34,635 nt of DNA, taken from assembly GCA_003049485.1 (NCBI GenBank), contig PYST01000382.1, positions 1-34,635 of the forward strand. The letters are read 5' to 3'. This stretch comes from Ophioceras dolichostomum (taxonomy: Eukaryota; Ascomycota; Sordariomycetes; Magnaporthales; Ophioceraceae). The translations under genes were made by a program, and so were the position numbers. Below the pieces are notes generated by a model, which saw nothing but the letters and a program-made list of their open reading frames with translations, searched no databases and was not told the origin of the DNA. How positions within the stretch are numbered: the stretch's first letter is position 1; every line of letters starts with the position of its first letter. Below, piece by piece: positions 1-9,371 of this stretch.

Positions 1-41
1 CAGGTACAGCTGAGAAGTCTACAGCTGGCCATACCCAGCTT

Positions 42-810
42 TTGGCCCTTCAGAAACACCTCCCGGACGTCACTCTGGACCACTCTCGAGCGGGAGAGGC
101 TTCAGTCCGCTTTGGCGTCGGAGGTCATCATTCATCTCTCGGGACAGTGGACGTACCAACTCCCATCGGGAAGTTCACCTTCCACGTCATGGATACGCCG
201 ACCCCCTTCCTCCTGTGCTTGGATGATATGGACCGTGCCGGCGTTTACTTTGACAACACTCGAGATGTGCTAGTCAAGCGCATTCCCAACGGAAAAACTA
301 CCGAGACACCCATCACCCGACGTTAGGGACACCCCTGGTTCTTCAAGCAAGACGATTCCACAACCTTTCTGACGGAAGCAGAAATGCGACAACTTCACCG
401 ACGTTTTGGACACCCTTCTGCCAGCTGCCTCTACGAACTCCTGCATGCTGCAGGACACAGTGACGTACAACGCACTGTCCTCGATGCCATCAACAAGGTC
501 TGCCACCACTGCCAAATCAAAGGCGCAGCCCCTCGACGCTTCAAGTTCACTCTGACAGAAGACAAAAACTTCAACTATGAGGTTTACGTCGACAGTATGT
601 ACTTGAGCAACAAGCCTGTACTCCACGTCGTCGACTCAGCTACTGGATTCAACGCTGCTCGATTCCTGCCAGACCTCTCGGCAGAATCTACTTGGTGTAC
701 CTTTCGTACCTGCTGGTGCGCAACCTATCTCGGACCCCCCAACCAAATGGTCCATAATCCCGGTACCAACTTCGCTGGCGCTATCTTCCAACGCAATGCC
801 CGATCCTTGG
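42..810 (+). pseudogene. copia pol fragment: GAG-pre-integrase and start of integrase
   Basis: The reading starts before the window and runs in frame 3 to a TAG at 324-326. It then continues in the same frame with GHPWFFKQDD and on to the pre-integrase domain with a His/Cys zinc-binding pattern (RRFGHPS, then CHHC near 506). The text on both sides of the TAG (ITRR, then GHPWFF) matches the usual continuous copia sequence, so the TAG is a point mutation, consistent with CAG to TAG. The integrase core follows with VDSMYL and VLHVVDSATGF, where the catalytic Asp residues are expected. Frame is lost near 800-815, where the sense text jumps to another frame. Confidence 0.88.
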
Positions 811-814
811 CATC

Positions 815-2215
815 ACCTGTCAAGAAATGCCCGTCGAAGCCCACCACTCCGTCGCCAAAGTCGAACGCTACCATGCACCTCTCCGACTTGCTTACGAGAT
901 TCTTCAAGATGAACTCGGAGCAACTGTTCCGGATATCGAAAAGCTTCAGCTAGCCTGCAAGGCCGTGAACGACACTGCTGGACCCGACGGATACGTGCCT
1001 ACCCTCCTGGTCTTCGGAGCCTACCCACGACTGACAGCGGAAGTGCTTGTCTATCGTGAGAAAGAAGGATGGACAGGACCATGCAAAGTCCGAAGTACGA
1101 CAGGAACAACGGTAACTGTCGAGATGACCAATAGATCTTCTGACTTCCGTGCCACCTCTGTCAAGCCCTATCATCGACACGACGACAAGACAGCCCCTAA
1201 GTCAACCATCAGCATCGACATCGAGCCATTTCGTCATCCTGAGTCCAAGCAACTACGACCTCGAGGACAACCAGCTAAGAAAAAGCAACGCACGATCGCG
1301 AACACGGTGATCACTCAATACTTCACCATCGAGAACGAAGACTCTGGTGATTTCAGCGCCACCTTCATCACTCGGAAGGAGAAAGACGCATATAGTCTCG
1401 CTCTCGCTCTCCGAGCACAAGGAGTTATTCCTGATACCGGCGAACCCTTTCAGGAATCCGACAACAAGGAGATCACTGCTCTCATCGACAACGGTATTCT
1501 CGTCCCAACTCCCTACGATCCTGTGGAACACGCTTGCGTACGCATCTTCGGCGCACGCCTTGTCCATGAAATCAAGGGAAAGATGGACCCTAACCCATAC
1601 GAGAAGTCTCGTCTAGTTGTTCAAGGCTACAACGACACAGACAAGTCAAAAGTCTTAACGCAGTCACCCACCATCCAGAGGTGCAGCCAGCGCATTATCT
1701 TCGCGCTGACACCGGCCCTGCTGGCTATGAGAATGACCGCTGAGATACGAGATATCACAATGGCCTACACACAGTTAACATCATATCTCAACCGTCTCAT
1801 TCTGGTGCGAGTTCCCGACTTCTTAAAAGAGAAGTACCCAGAGGGAACGGTCTTCCGTGTCAAGCGACCACTCTACGGAATCGCGGAAGCTGGCATGTAC
1901 TGGTTTGCCACATACCACGTTCACCACACGCAACGCCTGAAAATGCAAGTCTCTTCATACGACCCCTGCCTGTTGATTACGAAGAACAAAGATCCAATCA
2001 ACTTCGGTATTGCAGGCATGCAGACAGACGACACCTTCAACGTGGGAACCCAAGCCTTCATGGACCTCGAAGACAAGGAACTCAAGGCAGCCAACCTCCA
2101 TGCGAAGCCTCGCACAAAAGTCACTACTGAGCCTACCGACTTCAACGGATGTCGAGTCCGCTTCGATGGATACAACCTCATTATCACTCCCAAGGGACAG
2201 GCAACAAGTTGGAGA
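815..2215 (+). pseudogene. copia pol fragment: integrase C-terminus and reverse transcriptase, with internal deletion
   Basis: Frame 2 carries ITCQEMPVEAHHSV, continuing the integrase, then AVNDTAGPDGYVPTLLVFGA. Right after AYPRLT (near 1035) the sequence jumps to EVLVYREKEGWTGPCKV. In related elements about 50-60 residues separate these motifs, so I infer an internal deletion. The integrase C-terminal domain is followed by a linker and the reverse transcriptase: EKSRLVVQGYND, then IRDITMAYTQ (in place of the usual D-x-x-x-A-Y), VKRPLYGIAEAGMYWF, and the catalytic MQTDDTFNVG. Frame shifts again near 2205-2215: the text KGQAT stays in this frame while the continuation KLETATSTETYVEQRARGA lies in frame 1. 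Confidence 0.88.
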
Positions 2216-3030
2216 CAGCAACTTCGACTGAGACCTACGTCGAACAACGAGCCCGCGGAGCATACATTGCATCGATCTGTCAACCAGAAGCTTCCTTCGA
2301 TCTTTCCGTCGCAGCTCAACATCAACAGCCCGAGGAAGCTCAGATCAAGACGCTAAACAAGCGTCTAGTATAGCAGATTATCAACAAGGACAAAGGGCTC
2401 CGTTACCTTCCCCTCGACCTGACAACAGCTAAGATCATCGTATTTGTTAACGGTTCCTTTAGCAACAATACCGACCTCAGCTTACAGATCGGTTACATTG
2501 TTGTCCTTGTCAACGAAACAACTCAGGACGACAGAACTACCACCACCACCGGCAATCTGATCCATTGGTTATCGACCAAGTGCAAGAGAGTTTCTCGGAG
2601 CGTCCTCGCCTCCGAGATCTACAGCATGACCGCTGGCTTCGACCTGGGCTACGTCATTGCTAATACTCTCAACATGGTGACTGAGAATTTACAGCTACCT
2701 CCCTTTCCCCTTGTCATCTGTACCGACAGCTTCTCCCTCTATGAATGCATTACGAAGCTCGGTACCACAGCCGAAAAACGCCTCATGATAGATGTTTTGG
2801 CTCTACGACAGTCATATGAGCGCCGGGAACTCTATGAGATTCGCTGGATCCACGGAGACGACAACCCGGCCGACGCCATGACCAAGGGCAATCCCAACCA
2901 AGCCCTCGCCAAGTTCGTGGACACTAATGAACTTGCCATCCGAGTGCAAGGTTGGGTTGACCGCACCAATGGCAATGCAGAGACGGCCACTTACTGGCAG
3001 CCTCTGTTGCCAAGCAGCTTGTTTTACTAG
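2216..3030 (+). pseudogene. copia pol fragment: RT C-terminus and RNase H
   Basis: Frame 1 reads YVEQRARGAYIASICQPE and FDLSVAAQ, reaches a TAG at 2371-2373, then continues in the same frame with QIINKDKGLRYLPLD to the RNase H domain and a stop at 3028-3030. The TAG sits directly before CAG, so an original CAG CAG with one C-to-T change at CpA is the simplest explanation. RNase H landmarks are FVNGSFSNN, RSVLASEIYSM (catalytic Glu), VICTDSFSLYE (catalytic Asp) and WIHGDDNPADAMTKG. No start codon is expected because this is the C-terminal part of a polyprotein. Confidence 0.88.
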
Positions 3031-3059
3031 GGACTTCGGCAAAAAGAAAAAAGTGCCAG

Positions 3060-3340
3060 TGTTGTTTGTGTTGACTGATGATCACCAATCATCAGAGTTG
3101 TTGACTGCAAAGCCTCGAGTGACCACGAGGCTCTGGCTAAGTCACAACGTCAACGACTACATCAACCATTGCCTCAGTCAACGTTATCGACCTTCCACCT
3201 CTCCTTGTACTTAAGGAGAGGGACTCTCCCTCTGCCTTTTCCATAGAACCCAGCTTAGAATATAGATGAATTGAACCTGCTTTGGCAACCCCCTCTCATA
3301 CCGCACGCGTGCAATCGCTTTCTACCTAGACCTTCCAACA
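3060..3340 (+). repeat. 3' LTR of the copia element
   Basis: The LTR is inferred to run from TGTTG at 3060 to CAACA at 3336-3340, giving the short terminal inverted repeat typical of LTRs (TG...CA) and a length of 281 bp. It is preceded by a purine-rich run (GGCAAAAAGAAAAAAG, 3038-3053) that fits a polypurine tract, about 25 bp after the pol stop. The 5' LTR is outside the window, so the boundaries could not be checked by self-comparison, and the target-site duplication (5 bases after 3340 are AAGGC) cannot be tested here. Confidence 0.65.
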
Positions 3341-3382
3341 AAGGCAATCGTTGACGTAGTCGTTGACGTTGTGACTTAGCCA
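3134..3382. repeat. Inverted repeat: LTR segment and its reversed copy just outside the LTR
   Basis: Arm 1 at 3134-3174 (inside the LTR) and arm 2 at 3341-3382 are reverse complements with 39 of 41 positions matching. About 166 bp separate them. Arm 2 begins exactly at the base after the inferred LTR end. Similarity does not continue past the arms. A truncated, inverted relic of the same LTR family at the insertion site is the simplest reading. Confidence 0.85.
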
Positions 3383-3587
3383 CCTGGAATAGGTTTCGTC
3401 GACGATTCTTTGGGAAGGACTAGCATGGATCCCGTGCACACCGGCGCGGCACCCAACGAACGGCCGCCCAGCAAAAGGGCGAAGCGCCACTGAAGCACTC
3501 CGCCGGCTATAATACGCCCTTCCATACTGTATCAGACCTCTCGCGAGGTACAACATCAAGACGTGCTTCCGCCTCTCCCTCCCAGCT

Positions 3588-4583
3588 TCAAAAAACCAGC
3601 CCCCCGGCGGCAGGCCCCCTCAGGCGATCCGCAAAGAACCTCATGATGGGCAGCATCTCCTCCCTGTTGCCCGGCATGGCGTCCCCGGCCCTCTTCCACC
3701 TCTCAACCTGCACCTCCTCGAATTCACCCCTCAGCACGTCCACAGCCCCGTCGTCGACAGCGTCGCTCTCACCGCCGCAGCACACCAGCACCGGCGTCGT
3801 CGCCTTGGGCCGGCCGCTGATCGTGGGCACCATCGAAGCCGGCAGCGCTCCGCCGATGGACACCACGCCCTTGAAGGCATTCTTCTTCTTCTTCTCCTCC
3901 CCATCCCTGTCTCCGCTCTTCTTCTTCTTGTTCTTCCGGCCACTGCTACTAGCCATGTCACCATCACCATCATCCTCAACAACCTCCTGCACCCTCCCGC
4001 TACCACCACCACCACCACCCGCCGACACAGCAGACACGGCAGACACAGCCTCCTCCAGCCCCAACCTCAACCTCGACGCCAACCCCAGCGCAAACCCGCC
4101 ACCCTGCCCAAACCCAAACAGCAGCACATCCTCCGTCTCCCACCCGCACCTCTCAACCAGCACCTGCCTCACAAGCACGTCCAGAACCTTCCCCGCGGCC
4201 TTCTCAAAGCCCGGGTCGTCATCCAACCTTTCGCCACCACCATCCCCGAAAAGCCTGAGGTCGTCGCCCCACTGATAGTGATGACTCCCCCCCCTCGCGT
4301 TCTTCGTCTCCTCGAAAGACGACGAGACCACGAGAGAAGGAGGCAAGGGCGACGTGCCGCGCACGGAGAGGGCGAGCACGCCCGGTAGGTTCATGCCCTG
4401 CGCGAAGCGGTGGAAAGGCGCCTCGGTGTCGCCTAGGCCGTGGAAGAGGAGGAGGATGGCGGATGTTGACTCGGGCGGTGTGGGGAAGTGCAGCTGGACT
4501 GTGAGAGTTGGGAGGAGGTGGGCGAAGTCGGCGGGGGTTGGGATGCGGGTTGTGGGTTTGGGCGCTGAAGCCGTCGTCGCCAT
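3588..4583 (-). CDS. Alpha/beta-hydrolase-fold protein of the phospholipase/carboxylesterase (acyl-protein thioesterase) family, probably inactive
   Basis: A 331-residue intronless ORF. The N-terminal LLLFHGLGD (residues 45-52) is the oxyanion-hole strand of Abhydrolase_2 proteins, and SVRGTSPLP, WGDDL and MRFF fit the same fold. The nucleophile elbow expected as GFSQGG reads GFGQGG at 157-162, so the serine is glycine. The expected His near the C-terminus (usually GH before a conserved E) reads AGDAMPGNREEM at 299-310, with no His. An acid candidate D274 remains. The Gly codon is GGG, two changes from any Ser codon, so the loss is not a recent point mutation. Residues 180-236 hold a poly-Gly, acidic and poly-Lys insert not typical of the family. 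The start at 4583 has a good fungal context (CATCATGGCG). Likely a cytosolic or nuclear pseudoenzyme; fold call secure, function unknown. Confidence 0.82.
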   Translation of the reverse strand: MATTASAPKPTTRIPTPADFAHLLPTLTVQLHFPTPPESTSAILLLFHGLGDTEAPFHRFAQGMNLPGVLALSVRGTSPLPPSLVVSSSFEETKNARGGSHHYQWGDDLRLFGDGGGERLDDDPGFEKAAGKVLDVLVRQVLVERCGWETEDVLLFGFGQGGGFALGLASRLRLGLEEAVSAVSAVSAGGGGGGSGRVQEVVEDDGDGDMASSSGRKNKKKKSGDRDGEEKKKKNAFKGVVSIGGALPASMVPTISGRPKATTPVLVCCGGESDAVDDGAVDVLRGEFEEVQVERWKRAGDAMPGNREEMLPIMRFFADRLRGPAAGGLVF

Positions 4584-5389
4584 GATGGGGCGGTGTTTGT
4601 TGTTTGCAGTGTTTTGTTTGGAGAAGGAAGTGTTGCCTGCTGTTTTGGCTGGCCGGTTGATCTGTCGGTTTTTTGTTCGTTCCGTTGTCGAAGCTGCCCT
4701 GAGCTCAATTTGATGCGGGGTGGACTGGGTGGGTTCAAGCTTGAAGCTTTGGAGCTTCCCCGCACCAATGTTTGGAGGATCATCAACCGCGATCGACCGA
4801 CGTCACTCACTCCTGTTCGAGCTCAACCTAAGCACTTGCGTGGGCACCCTCACCTTCCGGTCGCTTCTCATATGGGCTGTTGCCACCTGTCCGCGGTGGT
4901 ATTATCGCACATCACACTCTATAGGTACCCCGTCCACCCACCCGCACATGCTGATGTCGCAGACTGATGAAGATCCTACTCTTTGCTACCTGTTGTCAAG
5001 ACCCTTTACGGAACTGACGGTCCTCTATGGATATGAGGAAGCGACAGCAGAAACCCAGCGTGGAACAACGGCGTGATACCCAAGCAACGCCCTCCGCCGC
5101 GATCGCCCCCTATAAACCAAAAGAAAAAAAGACTCGCGCCGATAAAACAAAAGAAAAAAAAAAGAGTTGCGACCCCTCCCACGCCCGTCTTGTCTCACTC
5201 TACAGGCCAAGTCCTTCGCCTTCATCTCGCAGTCACGGGGAAAGCAGGTAGGTTCCGTGCTGAACCTGATTCCCCGTCTCACACGCCCCGCCTCGCCACG
5301 CACTCGCCACGCACTCGCCAAGCACTCGCCACGCACTCGCCAAACCGCGATTCTCTCGTTTGCTGCCCGGGGAAGGCGGCCACCGCCGG
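4584..5389. other. Intergenic, promoter side of the hydrolase-like gene
   Basis: No supported gene. The first 150 bp carry T- and G-rich sequence on the + strand (C- and A-rich on the transcribed side), as expected for the leader of the minus-strand gene. A-rich runs at 5120-5165 and a short minisatellite at 5295-5341 are the only structured parts. ORFs here are short and show no recognisable protein text. Confidence 0.6.
5295..5341 (+). repeat. 11-bp tandem repeat, about 4.3 copies
   Basis: The unit GCCACGCACTC is repeated at 5295, 5306, 5317 (one base changed, GCCAAGCACTC) and 5328, with a final GCC. It lies about 50 bp beyond the 3' end of the unknown pseudogene. Confidence 0.9.
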
Positions 5390-6614
5390 CTAACGTTTGG
5401 TGGACGGCCCCTCGCCGTGGCCCTGCCCGTCCGGGAGCTTGACGGCGGCGGCGGCGCTGAACTCCTCCTCGCCGAGGGCGAACTTGACGTCGGGGACGCC
5501 TGGGATCACGATCTTCCCGTCACCCGTCAGGAGCACCTTGCCGTACTTGTCGGCCGCGGCGCCGAACTTGACCTTGTTGTCGACCTTCTTCTCGTGGCCG
5601 TTGAACATCTTCATCAGCATCGTCAGGCTCAGGAACTACTGCGCGAACCGCTTCTCGTCGATGAAGTTGGTGTCGATGTCCTCCTCCTCGCTGGACTCGA
5701 ACATGGTGTCGAGCCGGTCGAAGCACGCCCTGGGCTGGGCGTCCATGCTGCCGTTCAGGACGTAAGCGGTGATGACGAACTCGCTGACCTGGTCCCGGAT
5801 CTTGCTGGCGTGGGCGAAGCGGCTCAGTGTCTTCCGCGAAAACTGGTAGATCGCCTCCACCTCGGAGCTCTGGATCGGAGACGCCGTGATGACGGCCGCG
5901 GTGGTGGGGTGGGATGCGTCGCTGCCTCGCCGCAGCTCGTACAGCTGGGCCAGCCTCTCGTACTTGACGCGCAGCCTGTTGCGGCACAGCGGCTGCTCGC
6001 CGGCCACGGTCCAGGCTTTCTCGAACAGCCCCACCAGCTTTTTGGCGTCGAGGCTGGACTGTGGCCATCCACGGTGGTACTTGTATCTGAGGTCGCGGAC
6101 CTCGTTCAGCAGTATGATGAGTTTGTCCTAGCGGGTGGCCTTCGCTCCCCCCTTCGCTGCCTTGCTCGCCAGATGTGCCTCGAGAGTTCGGATCCAGTCG
6201 ACAAAGCCCATCTTCTGAAGCTCTGCCGACCGGCTGATCACCTCCTGCGCCTCGGTCCACGACTTGGACTTCCACACCTCTCTCAGAGCCTGGTCTACGG
6301 CGGCGTCGTCGTCGGTGATGTCGTCGCTGGCTTCGTTGCTCATGCCGGTGAAGTAGAAGGTCATCTGTGAATCCAGCGCTCTCCCGATCTGGAGGAGGAT
6401 GAGAGACAGGAAGATGCTGGCACGCTTAGCCGCCGGCGGCACGGATTTGTCGGCTTCGATGTAGACGAGCAAGTTCGTTCATCGCGACGGCGGCTTTGCC
6501 CCCGGAGCTTGGGCCAAGGCCAAATTCGGGCAGAGCGCCTTGACTTGGCAGCTGAGGGGCATCGCCCTTTGCCGCCTTGCGGGCCTTGAGCCAACACGTG
6601 CAAAGAAAGCTCAT
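5390..6614 (-). pseudogene. Broken gene of unknown function, about 407 residues when intact
   Basis: Three open stretches on the minus strand join into one protein-like reading. From an ATG at 6614 (context TCCGCCATGAGC) the text begins MSFLCTCWLKARKAAKG and reaches AVAMNEL near 6465. There a single extra base shifts frame, after which VYIEADKSVPPAAKRAS continues in the second frame. That frame is interrupted by TAG at 6130-6128 and TAG at 5638-5636 and ends at TAG 5392-5390. The span is 1225 bp, and removing one base leaves a multiple of three. Composition looks like real protein throughout (VGLFEKAWTVAGE, IRDQVSEFVITAYVLNG, a C-terminal GKVLLTGDGKIVIPG). No family was recognised. Both TAGs could come from CAG or TGG. 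Undetected introns or sequencing errors are the alternatives, but the stops are not flanked by obvious splice sites. Confidence 0.68.
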
Positions 6615-6738
6615 GGCGGAAGGTGTTGACGAAGTCAATCTTGGTATAGATCTTGATATAGGTATGCCGGGCGAGATGTGAGCAATGATAGATGTTTGCA
6701 GAGATGTTTCTGGGGTGGTTGTTGAATGCAGCCTTGCC

Positions 6739-6805
6739 AAGGTGGTAGTCGTGGTGGTGGTAGCGGTAATGGAGGAGGAGGAGGAGGTGGTGGTAGTGCT
6801 CGTGC
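6739..6805 (-). repeat. GGT/GGA-rich simple repeat upstream of the unknown pseudogene
   Basis: The + strand reads an imperfect run of GGT, GTG and GAG triplets (CCA/CTC on the minus strand), about 125-190 bp upstream of the minus-strand ATG at 6614. It would lie in the leader of that gene. Confidence 0.7.
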
Positions 6806-6844
6806 GGGTGGAGGCGCGGAGGTGGTCTTCAACGTTTGGAGCGC

Positions 6845-6857
6845 AGATATATATACA
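6845..6857 (-). promoter_or_regulatory. TATA-like element
   Basis: The minus strand reads GTATATATATCT about 235 bp upstream of the inferred ATG at 6614. The position and sequence fit a TATA-like promoter element, but no start-site evidence exists. Confidence 0.3.
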
Positions 6858-7807
6858 AAAGAAATCAAGGCTGACTTGCATAGCTGGGACGGGACGGGCG
6901 TGTGTAAAAACACAGAAAAAGCCTTCAAGCCAAAAAGCGATAAAGTTGATCACTGCCTCCGTGGGCCATAAATCTATGACTTAGTACGAGCAGTTGGGAC
7001 GGGTAGCTGCCTACCTGCACCACCTACCTAGGCTTTCTGGCGGTCCATGCCCGTCACACACCTCGCCAACTGGGCAGAATCGAGGCGGTCACAACTGGGG
7101 ACAACCGGGGGCGAAGTGAGTCAGGCATCATGCGGGCAAGCGCTGGCTTCGTAGCCGTGTGACGTTGAGCTGTCCACTGCCACGCTGCTTCCGATCACAG
7201 CCCCTTGTCCCGCCGCCGCCCAACACTCAAACTCTGTCCAGGTCCAGGGTATGTATGTAGCTTGCCCAGGGCAAGAGTCGGCAGGCGCCTAAAGTACGTA
7301 GTCGGCCGTTATGGGAGATTCAAGAGGAGGCCCGACGAGGCTCAAGACCCGGAGAACCCTGAGGAATGGAGAAGCGCCGAGTAGGTTTGGGGCGGGAAGG
7401 GACGACGGGTGGCAAAGGCAGTAGTGGCCAATTGGCTGGCGGTACGGAGCCTCAATGAAGTTGTTCTAGTGACGCGCCGATGGTAAACTCCTACCCCTAT
7501 GGAGAGGATCCCTGCGAGCTGAGTGGTGCCAAGCCATATCGATGCGTTGTCGCCCTTGAGCCTCACAGGCGTCTGAACGGAAGAGCGGTGGGGTACTATC
7601 CTCACTTATTCTCTTTCATGTTCCCTTGCCCGTCCATCTCACTCCTGCATGTTGTTGCTCTTCCCAAGAAGTTAGTGCCACGACACAAGAAAGCCACGCT
7701 TTGAATTCTGGCACCTTCGTCAGTGTTTTTACATCCCTTTTCTTGAAGAAAAGGTGAACCCCAAGGCAGAGTTCTGACTTCTCACAGCGTGGTTGACCTA
7801 GGCATGT

Positions 7808-7933
7808 ACGGGTAGCTGCCAACCTACCTTAGATACCTGGAAGGTACCTAGGTAGTCTTTCTTACCAAACCCTCTTTCGCTTGAGCTTCCTACCTACCTA
7901 GTAGGTACCTACCTGGTACCTACCTAGCTAAAG
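7808..7933. repeat. Cluster of TACCT / AGGTA palindromic motifs
   Basis: This 126-bp stretch is built mostly from TACCTAGGTA, GGTACC and TACCTACC words, giving many overlapping short palindromes. The same words recur at 7018-7030, 9042-9084, 15205-15222, 17654-17669, 29654-29687 and 31060-31095. It is a dispersed motif rather than one tandem array. Confidence 0.8.
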
Positions 7934-9371
7934 GAGGAGCCACCATGACTGCACCGTTGACTCACTAACGTCATTCCAGCGTCCTCGGAAAACGTCACGG
8001 CTCATGGATAGGGGCGACTGCCATCATGCTCGTCGGTCTTTTTCATCCGGCTCCCGAAGAGCATACCTAGGCGCCTCATAGGGTGCCTTTATATCGATCT
8101 CAAGAGGGTCTATTTTTTAAAAAAAAAAATTTTTTTTTGTCGACAAGACGATCAGGGAGTGCCAACCGTTCGGGGAAATGAAAAAAAAATAAAACGTTTT
8201 GGAGAAGAAAAATGATCTCAAGAATATTGTGGGAAGGTATTGAGACGTTCTTTCCTTTCCCATATATCCAGAATTTGAGTGGGCGATCTCCATCCTAGAG
8301 TGGGCCGGGGCGGCTAGGTACATACTGCGGAACGGAAGCAAACGCAATACAAGCAGCGCGGGATCGGATGTCTGTGGCAATCAAGCATTGGCAGCGCATC
8401 ATCCTCTGCCTTCTGCAGCCCATGCTGGTCGGCAGCTGGGTTCCTTTCGTGGCGAGGCAGTTTGCTCCCCTTGATGATTTTTTCTCTCGGGTGGTCTAGT
8501 GTACGAGGCTGGCGAATCTAGACCCCATAATTCGAGCGATTGGTCGACGGGACATGGGATGGATGGATGCCCGCTCCACACCCCACACCCCACGCCGAAA
8601 GCCTCGCAGGAGCAAGGCGCCGATGAGGCACAGCAAGAACGAGGAGCAGTCGATGGCGTGATTGGTAGCGAGGCAGTTTCTTACGTAGTATCACAGCACC
8701 GAGAATTCATCACCGCCGCATGCAAGATGCGTCTGGCTCTTCGGGAGGACTCGAAGACCAACCTGGGTCATGCTCGAGGAGTACAAGGCAGTGTCCTAGC
8801 TGCAGAGGTCTGGCCGCGGCGCAGAACGACAAGGCTACACGGCGCAAAACCGCAGGCACGCAATGGTAGACTTGTCGAGCGCAGGAGCCGTCAAGGGGCC
8901 ATGGAGGCCGCCGGCAATGCGCATGTTCATGGGCAGGACGTCTGCGGCAGCCATAGTTGAGGATTGCAGAGTGGAAGTTGCAAAGTAGCTGCTAGTGACG
9001 AATCTTGAGGGCTTCCCCAGCATACGACTCGTAGACGTTACTACCTACTTCCTACCTAGACCTAGGTACCTAGGTAGATACCTATCCCTCTCTGCAACTA
9101 AACTCTGCAGAAGCATATTATGCTCGTATCATTCTGGCATAAGTTGTTTATTTAGGGAAAAAAACGGTGTAGCTGTAGGCACCCTGAATGGCGACAGGCA
9201 AGACGGGGCTACCAAAATGCGTCTCGGCGAAGCGATTATATTCGGCCTCGTGTGCTGGATTCCTGTGTGTGGGCCCCTCCGCCTGACGGTGGCTCCGCGC
9301 AAATCGCCCAACATTCAACCGCCGAAGTGCTTCAGGCCAAATATTCCAAGCGGTCCTTGACGCCCGCCGCC

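Larger units (their letters stand above)
1..3340 (+). mobile_element. Ty1/copia LTR retrotransposon, left part cut off by the window edge, decayed
   Basis: The order GAG-pre-integrase, integrase core, reverse transcriptase, RNase H, then a 3' LTR is that of Ty1/copia elements (integrase before RT). Visible landmarks are the pre-integrase motif RRFGHPS (near 398), integrase text such as YLGPP and HHSVAKVERYHAPLR, the reverse-transcriptase box MQTDDT (near 2020) in place of the usual YVDD-type motif, and a C-terminal RNase H with GYIVV and WIHGDDNPADAMTKG. The coding region is broken by frameshifts near 800 and 2210, TAG stops at 324 and 2371, and an internal deletion near 1035. It is therefore a dead copy. 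The 5' LTR, primer-binding site, gag and protease lie outside the window. Copia identity is secure; the lineage was not determined. Confidence 0.93.
6615..9371. other. Intergenic, no supported gene
   Basis: About 2.75 kb without a recognisable protein. It contains the simple repeat and TATA-like motif upstream of the unknown pseudogene, a cluster of TACCTAGG-type palindromic motifs at 7808-7933, and an A/T homopolymer block at 8111-8138. A 153-residue + strand ORF at 8499-8960 and a minus-strand ATG reading (MAAADVLPMNM, near 8957) look slightly protein-like but match nothing I know and have no supporting context. More TACCTAGG motifs sit at 9042-9084. Confidence 0.5.

Noticed and set aside
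3643..4275. 210-residue + strand ORF opposite the hydrolase-like gene
   Set aside because: Ser/Pro/Thr-rich shadow of the minus-strand gene, including the reverse of its poly-Lys and poly-Gly insert.
5360..6370. 336-residue + strand ORF antisense to the unknown pseudogene
   Set aside because: It is rich in Leu, Val, Arg and Gly, the pattern of the reverse strand of a GC-rich gene. The sense strand carries convincing protein text across the same bases.
8499..8960. 153-residue + strand ORF
   Set aside because: No family text, no conserved motif, and a competing minus-strand reading exists. Not enough to call a gene.
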